A stretch of DNA of 64,000 nucleotides from positions 1 through 64,000 of the forward strand of contig CAXXJE010000002.1 of NCBI GenBank assembly GCA_963675055.2. The letters are read 5' to 3'. The position numbers and the translations under genes were made by a program. Below are positions 1-10,979 of this stretch, one piece after another (positions within the stretch are counted from its first letter, which is position 1; the number at the start of each line of letters is the position of its first letter). Origin of the DNA: PGYT01 sp963675055 (GTDB taxonomy: Bacteria; Bacteroidota; Ignavibacteria; Ignavibacteriales; Melioribacteraceae). Under the pieces are notes generated by a model that was given only the letters and a program-made list of their open reading frames with translations, was not told where the DNA came from and ran no database searches.

Positions 1-1165
1 AGCTTAATGTACTTAAGCGAAACCTGAACAGCCTGAATCTTAAATTAATTCTCGACTTCATTCCCAACCATTTCCATGCTGAGACGGAACTATTAAGAAA
101 TAATCAGGAAATATTTTTACCAGGAAATGATGAACTACTAAGTAAGGACAACCTAACATTTTATAAGCCTGAATCGGCTCACGGAGTTTTCACGCATGGT
201 AAAGATCGAATTTCACTGCCTGGCAGGATACCATTCAGGTAAATTATTTCAGTCCGAAGCGCGTAAATTCATGACGAACAAGCTTATTGAACTTGCCGGT
301 ATCTGCAACGGACTCAGATGCGACATGGCTATGCTCCCGCTGAATTATGTTTTTAGCCGAACATGGAGTGAAGTAATTGAGGCTAAAGGACTGGAGTTAC
401 CCCCATCGGAATTCTGGAAAGATGCGATTTCAACAGTTAAGGAAAAACATAATGATTTCATTTTCATCGGCGAAGCATACTGGGGACTTGAATGGGAATT
501 ACAGCAGCAGGGATTCGATTATACCTACGACAAAACATTGTATGACAGGCTGCTTCAAGAAAGTGCAAGCGATATAAATGAGCATCTTAAAGCAGACTTC
601 GAGTACCAATCCAGGTCTGTTCGGTTTATCGAGAATCACGATGAACAAAGAGCCGCAACTGTGCTCGGCGAGAAGAAATCAGAAGCAGCCGCGTTAATAG
701 CTTCAACACTTCCGGGAATGCATTTATACCACGACGGACAATTTGAAGGCAAGTCCGTTAAACTCCCTGCGCAGCTTGGAAGGGAACCGGATGAGCCGGT
801 TAATTCAGGACTCGTGGAATTCTACAAAAGTCTTTTCAATGCTGCTAACTCCATCAAAGGTAATAACGTTAACTGGGAATTAATAGAGTGTATGCCGGCC
901 GGTGGAAGTGATAGTTCAAATACGAATATTATTTCTTACATGTTTGAAAGTGATGATATTGTCCTGGCTGGTGGTTGTAAATTATTCATCAGCCACTTCC
1001 TATGGAAGAATATTTATTAGCCCTGAATCAGTCTCCGATGAACTCGAACTAAACGACCTGTTAAATGGGAAAACATATAAGCGTTTGAAGGAAGAAATAT
1101 CACACGAAGGATTGTTTATAGCACTTGACGGATATTCGGGACATCTGTTCGAAATTAAATTATAA
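1..1165 (+). pseudogene. GH13 alpha-amylase-like glycosidase, 5' end outside window, broken by three frameshifts
   Basis: The conserved GH13 regions can be read in order, but only by changing frame. Frame 3 from base 3 gives DFIPNH (region I) and runs to a GKD at 204-206. Frame 2 from 209 gives NFTAWQDTIQVNYFS. Frame 1 from about 260 gives GLRCDMAML (region II, nucleophile Asp), IGEAYW (region III, acid/base Glu) and ENHDEQRA (region IV). Frame 2 from about 965 gives the C-terminal beta domain, from LVVVNYSS to GHLFEIKL, ending at 1165. The shifts lie near 207, 259 and 960, each explained by a single-base indel. All catalytic residues survive, so the breaks are either recent decay or sequencing errors. 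An ATG at 196 opens the longest single frame but lies inside the domain, so I do not treat it as a true start. GH13 enzymes act on alpha-glucans such as glycogen or maltodextrin; I cannot assign the exact substrate. Confidence 0.75.
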
Positions 1166-1206
1166 TGTATTCACTTATATTTTCTACCCCGTTGTATTAT
1201 ACATTA

Positions 1207-1731
1207 CTAACTCTCACCAAGTCCTTCTTCGGCTGGATCCTCTTTGGAATATTTAGAGATAATACTTGAAAGAAGCAGGTACGATATTCCAATAGTAACG
1301 TACACATCCGCAAGGTTAAATATTCCAGTGTGAAGTCCGAATAATTCGAATACAAGAAAATCAATCACTCTGCCGTCATTAAAAAATCTGTTTATCAGAT
1401 TACCGATTCCTCCGCCCAATACAAGTACCATTGCGGCAGTATGCAATTTGCTCAGATCATTCTTAAAAATAATGTAGAAAAATAAAATCACCAAAACTAT
1501 TGCTACAAATACTCTAAACACTAAAAATCTTACTATCTCGTGAACACCGCTACCCAGACTAAGCATACCTCCGATATTCTCGGCATATACCAGTTTAACC
1601 GTACCACCCATATAAGATATTAATTGTTCACCTCGCAACTGGTCCCTGGCAATCTCCTTAGTGGTGAGGTCGCATCCCACCAGCATGAGAGTGACAAATA
1701 ATACAATTGATATTTTCTTTAGCTGCTTCAT
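1207..1731 (-). CDS. lspA: Lipoprotein signal peptidase (signal peptidase II)
   Basis: At 174 aa this has normal length for LspA, the inner-membrane aspartyl protease that cleaves the signal peptide of diacylglyceryl-modified prolipoproteins. Family landmarks: D-x-T-T-K at 21-25, AENIGG at 50-55, GGGIGN at 106-111, the RVID aspartate (D124) and the FNLAD aspartate (D142). The last two fit the catalytic dyad. About four membrane segments are visible. Two features are unusual. The usual Asp of the GNxxDR motif is Asn here (GNLINR, N114). The first membrane segment ends in LVGC at 17-20, which by itself looks like a lipobox. The gene stands alone between two broken glycosidase genes. Many lipoproteins in this window would be its substrates. 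Confidence 0.88.
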   Translation of the reverse strand: MKQLKKISIVLFVTLMLVGCDLTTKEIARDQLRGEQLISYMGGTVKLVYAENIGGMLSLGSGVHEIVRFLVFRVFVAIVLVILFFYIIFKNDLSKLHTAAMVLVLGGGIGNLINRFFNDGRVIDFLVFELFGLHTGIFNLADVYVTIGISYLLLSSIISKYSKEDPAEEGLGES

Positions 1732-1770
1732 TCGTCCCGCAAATATAGGTATTTAGTGACTTATACGAGT

Positions 1771-1794
1771 AAATAAAACCCGGCATCAGCCGGG
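1771..1794 (-). terminator. Intrinsic terminator after the GH51 gene
   Basis: Read on the minus strand, CCCGGC - TGAT - GCCGGG is followed by TTTTATTT. The 6-bp GC-only stem lies about 30 bases beyond the GH51 stop and ahead of lspA, so it would end the GH51 transcript. Confidence 0.7.
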
Positions 1795-1822
1795 CACTTA
1801 ATAATCTTCCGAATGCAATTAT

Positions 1823-3372
1823 CTATTTTTTAATTTCAAGGGTAACAACAGATTTAGCCGGTAGAATCACCTTGAGATTACTCCCGTTATATTCAAACCC
1901 GCTGAATGAATCAATATTAACCTTCTCTTCTTTTCCGAAATCATTGAAATCGTTCATAGCATCAGCTGTAATAATTTCCCCTGAGACATTAGAAAAATCC
2001 ACCATCCCAGTAAATCCAGTGAAATAGCAGATTCTCTATCAGGATTAATATTGGTCAGCGAAATATTAATTATCCCGTCATTATTTTGAGAGGCTGACGC
2101 ACTTACCGAAGGAAGTTTCATTCCGTCATATTCATAATCCTCGCATTCAACAGTTATCGGCAGCAGAGTTGCATCCTGGTGAACTTTGTACATCTTAAAA
2201 ACATAGAATGAAGGGGTTTTCACCATTTCCTTCCCTTTTGTAAGCAGCATTGCCTGAAGTACGTTAATAGTCTGTGCTATGTTCGCCATCTGAACCCGCC
2301 GGGCATTATTGTTAAAGATGTTTAGAAACAAGGATGCAATAACAGCATCGCGAAGCGTATTCTGCTGATAAAGAAACCCCGGATTAGTCCCCGGTTCAAC
2401 CTCATACCATGTCCCCCACTCATCGGCCATCAGACCGATTTTATTTCCCGGGTCATGGTTATCCATAATCTCAATCTGTTTATTGAGCCTTTCCTCCATC
2501 GCGAGAGTTGTTTTAATCATGTGGAACCAGTCGTTTTCAGTAAATTCGGTCGCAGAACATTTATCCGACCAATTCGGATAAACACTATAATAATGGAATG
2601 AATATCCCTGTATCAAATGACTATAATGCTGCGTCTTCTTCATTACTGTTTCAGTCCAATTATAATCGGAGTCAATACCCCCGCTTGCAATTTTATGTAA
2701 ATCCCCGGCACGCATGTAAGTCGCATATCGCTTAAACAAATTCGAATAATAATCCGGAGACATGTTGCCCCCGCATCCCCAGCTTTCATTACCGACGGCC
2801 CAGAACTTAACATTCCACGGTTCTTCTCTTCCGTTCTGCTTTCTTAATTTAGTCATCGGACTTACATTAGACGAATTCACATATTCAACCCAGTCGGCTG
2901 CTTCCTGAACTGTACCGCTCCCAACGTTTACACACAGATACGGTTCAGCATCAAGCAAATGGCACAGATCCAGAAACTCGTGTGTACCGAAACTATTATC
3001 TTCCGTAACACCGCCCCAGCTTGAATTAATAATGGACGGTCTCTGATCCCTCGGTCCGATTCCGTCTTTCCAGTGATAATAGTCGGCAAAGCAGCCGCCC
3101 GGCCACCTGATCACAGGAGGATCGATTTCTCTTAAAGCCTCTAAAACATCATTCCTTATTCCCCGGGTATTAGGAATCTCGGAATCCTCTCCGACCCAGA
3201 ATCCGCCGTAAATACAATTACCGAGATGTTCGGCAAAATGTCCGTAAATATTTTTATTGATACGGTATTCCCCACTATCAGCATTAACGACAACATAATT
3301 CTTATATTCTCCCGCAGACATAGATATAAAAAGGGCAATAAACAGCAATACAGTTAATCTCGATTTTTTCAT
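1823..3372 (-). pseudogene. GH51 alpha-L-arabinofuranosidase, exported, one frameshift near the C terminus
   Basis: GH51 enzymes release terminal alpha-L-arabinofuranosyl units from arabinan, arabinoxylan or arabinogalactan. The N terminus MKKSRLTVLLFIALFIS is a signal peptide, so the enzyme acts outside the cytoplasm. ATG at 3372 is preferred over a TTG at 3384 because GAGGAT lies just upstream of it. The barrel carries GHFAEHLG, IRWPGGCFADYYHW, the acid/base Glu in VGNESWG and the nucleophile Glu in ADEWGTWYE. The main frame drifts into nonsense after SAISLDL near 2020. The true C-terminal beta domain (MVDFSNVSGE to VVTLEIKK) continues one frame over, to a stop at 1823. One missing base near 2010-2020 explains the break. 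Rejoined, the protein is about 516 aa, normal for the family. The catalytic domain is intact; the lesion may be real or a sequence error. Confidence 0.82.
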
Positions 3373-3584
3373 TATTATCCTCAAAAAAGAATGATTGGCA
3401 TGATTAAAATAACAGATTCAGAATAAATTTAAAGCAATAACATTAATCGAATTTGTAATCAGTCAATTTTGATATTATAATCGCTTACATTATTTTACAT
3501 TCGGTAGGGCAAATAATTCTGATATACGCATTAACTCCGGAAAAATTCTAATTTTTAAGTCCACATTTTCGATAATCTAATTGA

Positions 3585-6500
3585 ATGTTTAATTCAATGC
3601 CATTAATGATTTTGCTGAAAAAACATAAGAATATTATCACTCTGAAAACTATTCAAATAGTCTTGCTATTTGTTCTGAGCAGTACCTCAATTGCGCAGGA
3701 GGAGAACGCTGTTTTTGATCATTTAACAATTAAAGACGGGTTATCAAACAGCCTTGTACTCGACATCACCCAGGACTCTTCCGGTTTCATCTGGTTAGCG
3801 ACAAAAGACGGACTTAACAATTTCGATGGCTATACTTTCACTGTTTTCAGGGGTGACGATTCACTAAATACAGTCCCTGACAACTGGATTACTTCAGTTA
3901 AAACCGATAAACATGGAAATATCTGGTACGGGACGAGAACCGCAGGAATCGGTAACATCGACTGTTCGACAGGTATTTTTACAAACTTCCGGGACAGGAT
4001 GCTCGAAGAGTTTGATGAGTATGCACTTAATATTCAGAACTTATTTTTTACCAGAGACTACAAGCTTCTAATAAGTACCTGGGGCGCAGGTCTTCTAATT
4101 TACGATATAGACAATTCCATATTCAGCCAGTATGCGGCGGATGAAACTAACGAGAACTCACTTTCCGAAAACAGGATTTATTCTGTATTAGAGGATTCAA
4201 ATGGTAACTTGTGGGCCGGGACTCATAGAACAGGGTTGAATAGGATTGACATATCAACCGGGGAATTCACACATTTCAACTTCAAGAGCAATGAACCGGG
4301 TATTGTTTCCAACAATTTTATACTCGCAATCCTGGAAGACTCAATGGGAGACGTCTGGGTCGGAACATACACCAATGGATTATACAAAATCCTTAAAGGA
4401 TCGGATAAGATTGTTCATTATGATTCCAGGCAGTATATGACAGGCAAAACCATATCCAGAGTATTTGAGGACAGTAGAAATAACATATGGGTTTGTTCCG
4501 GGGAAAGTGGAATTTTCAAATATATTCGTGAAGAAAACCGGTTTATTAATTATCGCAACAATCCTATTCAGAGTAAAAGTCTTAACAGGAATATGGTTTG
4601 GTCTGTTATGGAAGACAGAACAGGACTCTTGTGGTTCGGCACATCTACTAACGGAGTAAATATCTATGACAGGAACAAGAATATATTCAACTGGATTGTT
4701 CGCGAACATTTTATGGAAAATACTATAGCAAGCAGTTATGTCAAGTGTATACTTAAAGATTCGCAGGGTAATTTATGGCTGGGAAGCACAACGGATGGTA
4801 TTTCTGTTATTGATCCGAAAGGATCTATTAAACTAATTCAGCAGTCTACCGGAGGATTAAACAATAATAATATCAGAATAATTTTTGAAGACCGGCATGG
4901 TAAAATATGGATAGGTACATGGGGAGGCGGAATAAATATTTATAATCCCGCCAATAACAAATTCAGTTATATCGAAGAAACTGAAGCCGGGAATTCACTT
5001 GCCGACAATTACCTAAAATGTATACGTGAATATAATAATAAAATGTATTTCGGTACGGAAAGAGGACTGAACGAATACGATCCTTTAACCGGCGATTTTA
5101 AACTGTTCCTGCCGAATATTGCCGACAGTACTACAATCAGCCATTTACAAATCTCAGTACTGTTTATAGACAGCAAGAATAATTTCTGGATCGGGACACC
5201 AAAAGGATTGAATTTATTTGATCCTGTAAAAGGCACGTTCAGACGAATTAAGATTGACAATTCCCGCAACACACCGCAGAGATATAGAATAAGCGAAGTA
5301 TTTGAGGACTCAAAAGGCAGGTTGTGGATTGGTACCTCAGGAGCAGGCTTTGCATGGTTTAGTCCGGAAGAATACCGGTTCAAGTTTTATACTGAAGACA
5401 ATGGATTATCAAACAATACTGTTTACGAGATACTTGAGGATGAATCAGGAAATTTATGGATCAGCACAAACAGCGGCTTAAACAAATTTACACCTGATAC
5501 AGAGACGTTTAGAATTTACCGATCCTCAGACGGACTTCCCGGCGATGAGTTCAACGGCGGCGCTGCGTATAAAGACACTTCGGGAATGCTTTATTTCGGA
5601 GGTGTTGAAGGACTCACATATTTCCATCCTTCCGAACTGATTTCAGAATCCAAGATCCCGGATATCGAAATCACCAGGATAACTATTAATGGCAAAGAGA
5701 TTGTGCCTACCGGATTCTACAATTCAGTTACAGAACTGGTTACTCCATATGACAGTAACTTCATAAACATATCATTTGCCGCAATGGATTTTAGCAACCC
5801 GGAAGCAAACAGTTTCAGATATAAACTGGAAGGATTGAGCGATGAGTGGGTAAGCACAGAACATGGTAATACCGCAGTTTTTACAAATCTTGATTATGGC
5901 GAATATTCTTTCCATGTTCAGGGTACCAACAATAATGGAGTTTGGAATAACGAAGGAAGAAAGTTGAGTATTGTTATAACCCCGGCTTGGTGGAATACTG
6001 TCTGGTTCCGGTTAATTGCGACTTCATTGGTTTTGCTTCTTATCTACAGCACTTATCAATACAGAATACGACAGATAAATGAAAGACAAAAACTGCTGAA
6101 GAAACTTGTTGATGAAAGGACAAAAGATTTAAATCACAGCAAGGAATTGTTACAGGAAGCCGTTGAGGCTAAGGATAAGTTGTTTTCAATAATTGCACAT
6201 GACTTGAAAAATCCGTTTGTTGCACTTCTGGGTTATTCTGAGATGCTTACTCAGGAATTATCCGAAATAACTGAAGAGGAATTGAAAGAGTGCTCAAATA
6301 ATATATACGACGCTTCCCGCTCCGTATACTCACTACTTCAAAACCTGCTGGACTGGGCAAGAATTCAGCTTAACACAATCGAATGCTTAAAAGTAAACGT
6401 CGATGTCAGAGAGCTAATTAAGACTTCATTCAGCATTTATAAAACTACCGCAGCCATAAAGCATGTGAGATTAATAAATAATATTACTGAAAGTATATTC

Positions 6501-6854
6501 GTTAACGTTGATGAAAACATGATCCATAGTGTTTTGAGAAATGTCATATCAAATTCAATTAAGTTCACAGAACAAAACGGATGGGTAGAATCTTCCGCAG
6601 AAATAATTGATAACAGAGTTGAAATTAGTATTGCAGACAACGGTATTGGAATGAGTCCCGAAACAGTGGAGAGAATCAGCACTCATACGGGACACCAGTT
6701 TTCTGCTGCCGGCACATCCCACGAGCAAGGAACAGGACTTGGAATTATGCTGGTCAAAGAGTTCCTTATTAAAAATGATGGCAAATTGAAGATCGACAGT
6801 AATCTTGGTAAAGGAACAAAAATTACAATAATACTGCCCGCCGCTGCGAAATAA
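3585..6854 (+). CDS. Sensor histidine kinase with two-component-regulator propeller and Y_Y_Y domain
   Basis: This 1089-aa membrane sensor has an N-terminal hydrophobic signal (about 20-38), then some 14 blade motifs of the form G-x-x-W-x-G-T/S (for example GFIWLATKDGLNNFDGY, GNLWAGTHRTGLNRID) through about residue 690. A Y_Y_Y Ig-like domain (about 725-795), one membrane helix (about 803-825), a coiled coil, HisKA with IIAHDLKNP (His about 872) and a HATPase domain follow. The HATPase shows NVISNSIKF, ADNGIGM and GTGLGIMLV. In Bacteroidetes hybrid two-component systems (HTCS) this sensor senses oligosaccharides in the periplasm. Those carry receiver and AraC domains at the C terminus; here the protein stops after the ATPase, so it needs a separate response regulator, and none is adjacent. 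It is divergent from the GH51 gene across 212 bases, which suggests glycan sensing. That link is inferred. Confidence 0.88.
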   Translation: MFNSMPLMILLKKHKNIITLKTIQIVLLFVLSSTSIAQEENAVFDHLTIKDGLSNSLVLDITQDSSGFIWLATKDGLNNFDGYTFTVFRGDDSLNTVPDNWITSVKTDKHGNIWYGTRTAGIGNIDCSTGIFTNFRDRMLEEFDEYALNIQNLFFTRDYKLLISTWGAGLLIYDIDNSIFSQYAADETNENSLSENRIYSVLEDSNGNLWAGTHRTGLNRIDISTGEFTHFNFKSNEPGIVSNNFILAILEDSMGDVWVGTYTNGLYKILKGSDKIVHYDSRQYMTGKTISRVFEDSRNNIWVCSGESGIFKYIREENRFINYRNNPIQSKSLNRNMVWSVMEDRTGLLWFGTSTNGVNIYDRNKNIFNWIVREHFMENTIASSYVKCILKDSQGNLWLGSTTDGISVIDPKGSIKLIQQSTGGLNNNNIRIIFEDRHGKIWIGTWGGGINIYNPANNKFSYIEETEAGNSLADNYLKCIREYNNKMYFGTERGLNEYDPLTGDFKLFLPNIADSTTISHLQISVLFIDSKNNFWIGTPKGLNLFDPVKGTFRRIKIDNSRNTPQRYRISEVFEDSKGRLWIGTSGAGFAWFSPEEYRFKFYTEDNGLSNNTVYEILEDESGNLWISTNSGLNKFTPDTETFRIYRSSDGLPGDEFNGGAAYKDTSGMLYFGGVEGLTYFHPSELISESKIPDIEITRITINGKEIVPTGFYNSVTELVTPYDSNFINISFAAMDFSNPEANSFRYKLEGLSDEWVSTEHGNTAVFTNLDYGEYSFHVQGTNNNGVWNNEGRKLSIVITPAWWNTVWFRLIATSLVLLLIYSTYQYRIRQINERQKLLKKLVDERTKDLNHSKELLQEAVEAKDKLFSIIAHDLKNPFVALLGYSEMLTQELSEITEEELKECSNNIYDASRSVYSLLQNLLDWARIQLNTIECLKVNVDVRELIKTSFSIYKTTAAIKHVRLINNITESIFVNVDENMIHSVLRNVISNSIKFTEQNGWVESSAEIIDNRVEISIADNGIGMSPETVERISTHTGHQFSAAGTSHEQGTGLGIMLVKEFLIKNDGKLKIDSNLGKGTKITIILPAAAK

Positions 6855-6953
6855 GTCCCGGACTGCTTACGCATCAATTAAAAACTTTTCAATAAATTTG
6901 AATAAAGCATTATATTTGCGTCTTCAATATGAATAATATTCGAGAGGTTCGTC

Positions 6954-8435
<1,482 letters not shown>

Positions 8436-8457
8436 ACTTAACTTAAGTCAAAGTTAA

Positions 8458-8490
8458 CCTGTATTACCTTATTGGTGGTACGGGTTTTTT
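8458..8490 (+). terminator. Strong intrinsic terminator after glyS
   Basis: CCTGTATTACC (8458-8468) pairs along all 11 positions, three of them G-U, with GGTGGTACGGG (8474-8484) around a 5-base loop. Six T follow directly. It lies 23 bases after the glyS stop. Confidence 0.88.
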
Positions 8491-8591
8491 ATTGTCCATT
8501 TTAACCGTTTCTCTCCGTAACTTTATTTCATCAGTATTTCTTTTTAACCTTTTCCCGATTCCGGCGTACCATATTATAAAGATTAATTTTT

Positions 8592-9212
8592 ATGAAAGTG
8601 TTTACTAATAACTCCTATACAAACCAAACTGCTACCGAGGACGATACTCAGCTCATTCGGAGTGTAAAAATGGGTAATCGAAACGCTTTCAGAGTACTCA
8701 TGAGCAGGTACGGATATTTTGTTTCACGGATTATATTTAAAGTTCTTTGGAATAATGAGGATACGGCGGACGCGGTTCAGGATACTTTTATTAAGGTCTG
8801 GAAAAATATTCATTCATACAATGGCAGTTCGAAATTCAGTACATGGCTGTATAAAATTGCTGTTAACAGTGCTTACGATAAGCTGAGATCAAATCAGTGC
8901 CGCGGCAAACTGTTTGTGGATTATGAGAACATTCCTGATCTGCAAAATATTTTTAAGAGTGATAATGATTTTACAGACAGCATTTCTGACAGACAGCTTA
9001 TAAGTGTTATAGTAAGTCTGGCAGACAAATTAAGTCCGGTTCAGAAAACCGTTTTCACCTTAATGGATCTGGAAAAGTTGAATACGAAAGAAACATCCCA
9101 AATACTGGAGATGTCTGAAAGTGCTGTTAAAACAAACCTTTGTTATGCGCGTAAAAATATCAGAAAAAAATTGGTTAATTATTTAAGGCTGGACAAAAAC
9201 CATGAAGTGTGA
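8592..9212 (+). CDS. ECF-family RNA polymerase sigma factor
   Basis: This 206-aa protein has sigma region 2 (DAVQDTFIKVWKNIHSY, then KFSTWLYKIAVNSAYD) and region 4 (LSPVQKTVFTLMDLEKLNTKETSQILEMSESAVKTNLCYARKNIRKKL). It lacks regions 1 and 3, as ECF sigmas do. It would direct RNA polymerase to a stress or envelope regulon. It overlaps the anti-sigma gene by 11 bases, the usual coupling of sigma and anti-sigma. The signal it responds to cannot be read from the sequence. Confidence 0.9.
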   Translation: MKVFTNNSYTNQTATEDDTQLIRSVKMGNRNAFRVLMSRYGYFVSRIIFKVLWNNEDTADAVQDTFIKVWKNIHSYNGSSKFSTWLYKIAVNSAYDKLRSNQCRGKLFVDYENIPDLQNIFKSDNDFTDSISDRQLISVIVSLADKLSPVQKTVFTLMDLEKLNTKETSQILEMSESAVKTNLCYARKNIRKKLVNYLRLDKNHEV

Positions 9213-9912
9213 AGAAGTAAAAAAAATATTACTTGAAGAGGAACCGGAGAAGAATTCTGTAAATCCCGATCTTCTTCAACATATAACGACCTGTGATAAT
9301 TGCAGCAGGTATTACGAAGCGAAGAACATATATAATCGGATCACTGACGCATCTGACCGACTGAAGCCTGAGATAAATCTTCCCGTTATCTCTGATAATG
9401 TGATGGAATCTATTGAGAAAATATCTGTTGCAAGATTCATTAATGCACTGCGTGATATTTTAGATTCAATCGTGTTTAATCCGGTTGTCCGTACTGCTCT
9501 ATCGCTAATTTTAATTTCAATAACAATTCTGTTTATGTACGAAGAATACGACGGACTTAAAAGAATAAGCAGACTGGAAGCAAGATATCGGCTCAGCAAT
9601 TCCGATAATGATTTCGGGTATCAAAAAGCTGAATCGTTTACTCAACTGGAAAGACTGGCTGAGTTGTTTGCAAACGGATTGAATTTAAATAAGGATGACG
9701 AAACAGTCATAGACGAGTCCGACCTGCTCGATCTGTTCGGAATGTTTATAAACAGAGAATTATTCAACAACCCGGAGCTCCAAAAATATTTAACAGATCA
9801 AGGAGTGGATATTTCCGACGGACTTAATACAAAGGAACTGAAAATTCTCATCACAAATAAAAACGCTCTCAGAAAAATACTTATTAGAGATATAAACCGG
9901 GGGGATTTGTAA
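9202..9912 (+). CDS. Membrane anti-sigma factor with zinc-binding HxxxCxxC motif
   Basis: The 236-aa protein begins with a zf-HC2/ZAS-type anti-sigma domain, with His27, Cys31 and Cys34 in HITTCDNC. A single membrane helix (about 95-113, TALSLILISITILFMY) follows, then a roughly 120-residue acidic domain beyond the membrane. It probably holds the preceding sigma factor at the membrane until a signal arrives. The gene overlaps the sigma gene by 11 bases and ends one base before the lipoprotein gene. The distal domain is not one I recognise. Confidence 0.82.
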   Translation: MKCEEVKKILLEEEPEKNSVNPDLLQHITTCDNCSRYYEAKNIYNRITDASDRLKPEINLPVISDNVMESIEKISVARFINALRDILDSIVFNPVVRTALSLILISITILFMYEEYDGLKRISRLEARYRLSNSDNDFGYQKAESFTQLERLAELFANGLNLNKDDETVIDESDLLDLFGMFINRELFNNPELQKYLTDQGVDISDGLNTKELKILITNKNALRKILIRDINRGDL

Positions 9913-9913
9913 A

Positions 9914-10879
9914 ATGATACGAACTAAGTTATTACTTGTTATAATTATCTTTGCTCTCTTCTCATGCAGAGACTATAATGTAAAAACAATAGTTAACGAA
10001 GATGGCTCGATTGAAAAGATTATAAAAATTGAATCGCGTGATGAGATCAAAAACCTGAACGGATTATTTTTCAATATTGACAGCACATGGACTATAAAAC
10101 ATGAAAAGGATTCCGTAACGTCATCTTACACAACTATTGCAAGACGCAAATTCGATTCAGTTTCAGAACTTATTGACAAGTACGGTAGTCCATACGGCGT
10201 CGTTATAGAAGTAAACCTGACCAGACGTTTCAGATGGTTTTATACGTATTATGAGTATGAGGAGATAATTGAAAAGACTAATCCGTTCAACGCAATAAAA
10301 GTAGAAGAATATCTTACAGCGGAAGAATACAAGGAACTTGAAATCGGAGAGATTTCCGAAGCACTTTCCGACAAGCTTAATAATTATCTTCAGGCATCTG
10401 CCTTTGAAGAACTTCTTAATAAACTTAAGAAATTATTCGGAACGAACAACCTGGACACGACAAGGTTAAACATTTCGCGGGATAAACTTACAGGTTTGTT
10501 TGAAGTAGATGACGAACCTGAATGGCTTTATAAAAATCTTGAATCCATATATGCTGATGAAGATATTTCCGGTATGTTCGAACAGATAACCGGTATATAC
10601 AATTTAATGGAAAAGAAAGCCGAGAGAATATTCCTATCTGTGGGCTCAAACTTCGGGTATGAAATCGAGCTTCCGGGATTGATACTGGAGACGAATGCAA
10701 AAAGTCTTACGGGTTCAACGGGTTATTGGAAATTCGACACTGAAAACTTCACGTACATAGATTATCGAATGCACATACTCTCACGCAAGGCTAATGTGTG
10801 GGCTATGATAACCACTGGCGGGGCTGTGGTTACATTTATTGCACTCCTGCTTGTACCGGTGTTTAGAAGAAGGAATTAA
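9914..10879 (+). CDS. Predicted lipoprotein with C-terminal membrane anchor, third gene of the sigma operon
   Basis: The 321-aa product starts with a short signal peptide ending in FALFSC, a plausible lipobox with Cys at about 17. It ends with a membrane helix (VWAMITTGGAVVTFIALLLVPV) and a basic RRRN tail. The part between is charged and rich in Glu and Lys, with a predicted mixed fold and no motif I recognise. Start spacing of one base from the anti-sigma stop makes translational coupling likely. Position suggests a periplasmic or membrane partner of the sigma/anti-sigma pair, either as sensor or as target. That role is inferred only from the operon. Confidence 0.7.
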   Translation: MIRTKLLLVIIIFALFSCRDYNVKTIVNEDGSIEKIIKIESRDEIKNLNGLFFNIDSTWTIKHEKDSVTSSYTTIARRKFDSVSELIDKYGSPYGVVIEVNLTRRFRWFYTYYEYEEIIEKTNPFNAIKVEEYLTAEEYKELEIGEISEALSDKLNNYLQASAFEELLNKLKKLFGTNNLDTTRLNISRDKLTGLFEVDDEPEWLYKNLESIYADEDISGMFEQITGIYNLMEKKAERIFLSVGSNFGYEIELPGLILETNAKSLTGSTGYWKFDTENFTYIDYRMHILSRKANVWAMITTGGAVVTFIALLLVPVFRRRN

Positions 10880-10979
10880 CTTCAACTGTTATTTAATCGT
10901 TGACTAAGGCGATATAGTATTAATAAAATATTAAAGGGTTGTAATTTATTCCGGTCTTCTGACTTCAAAGTTCTGAATT

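Noticed and set aside
196..1020. A complete 274-aa gene starting at ATG 196
   Set aside because: The ATG lies inside the GH13 domain, and conserved motifs continue in other frames on both sides, so it is part of one broken gene.
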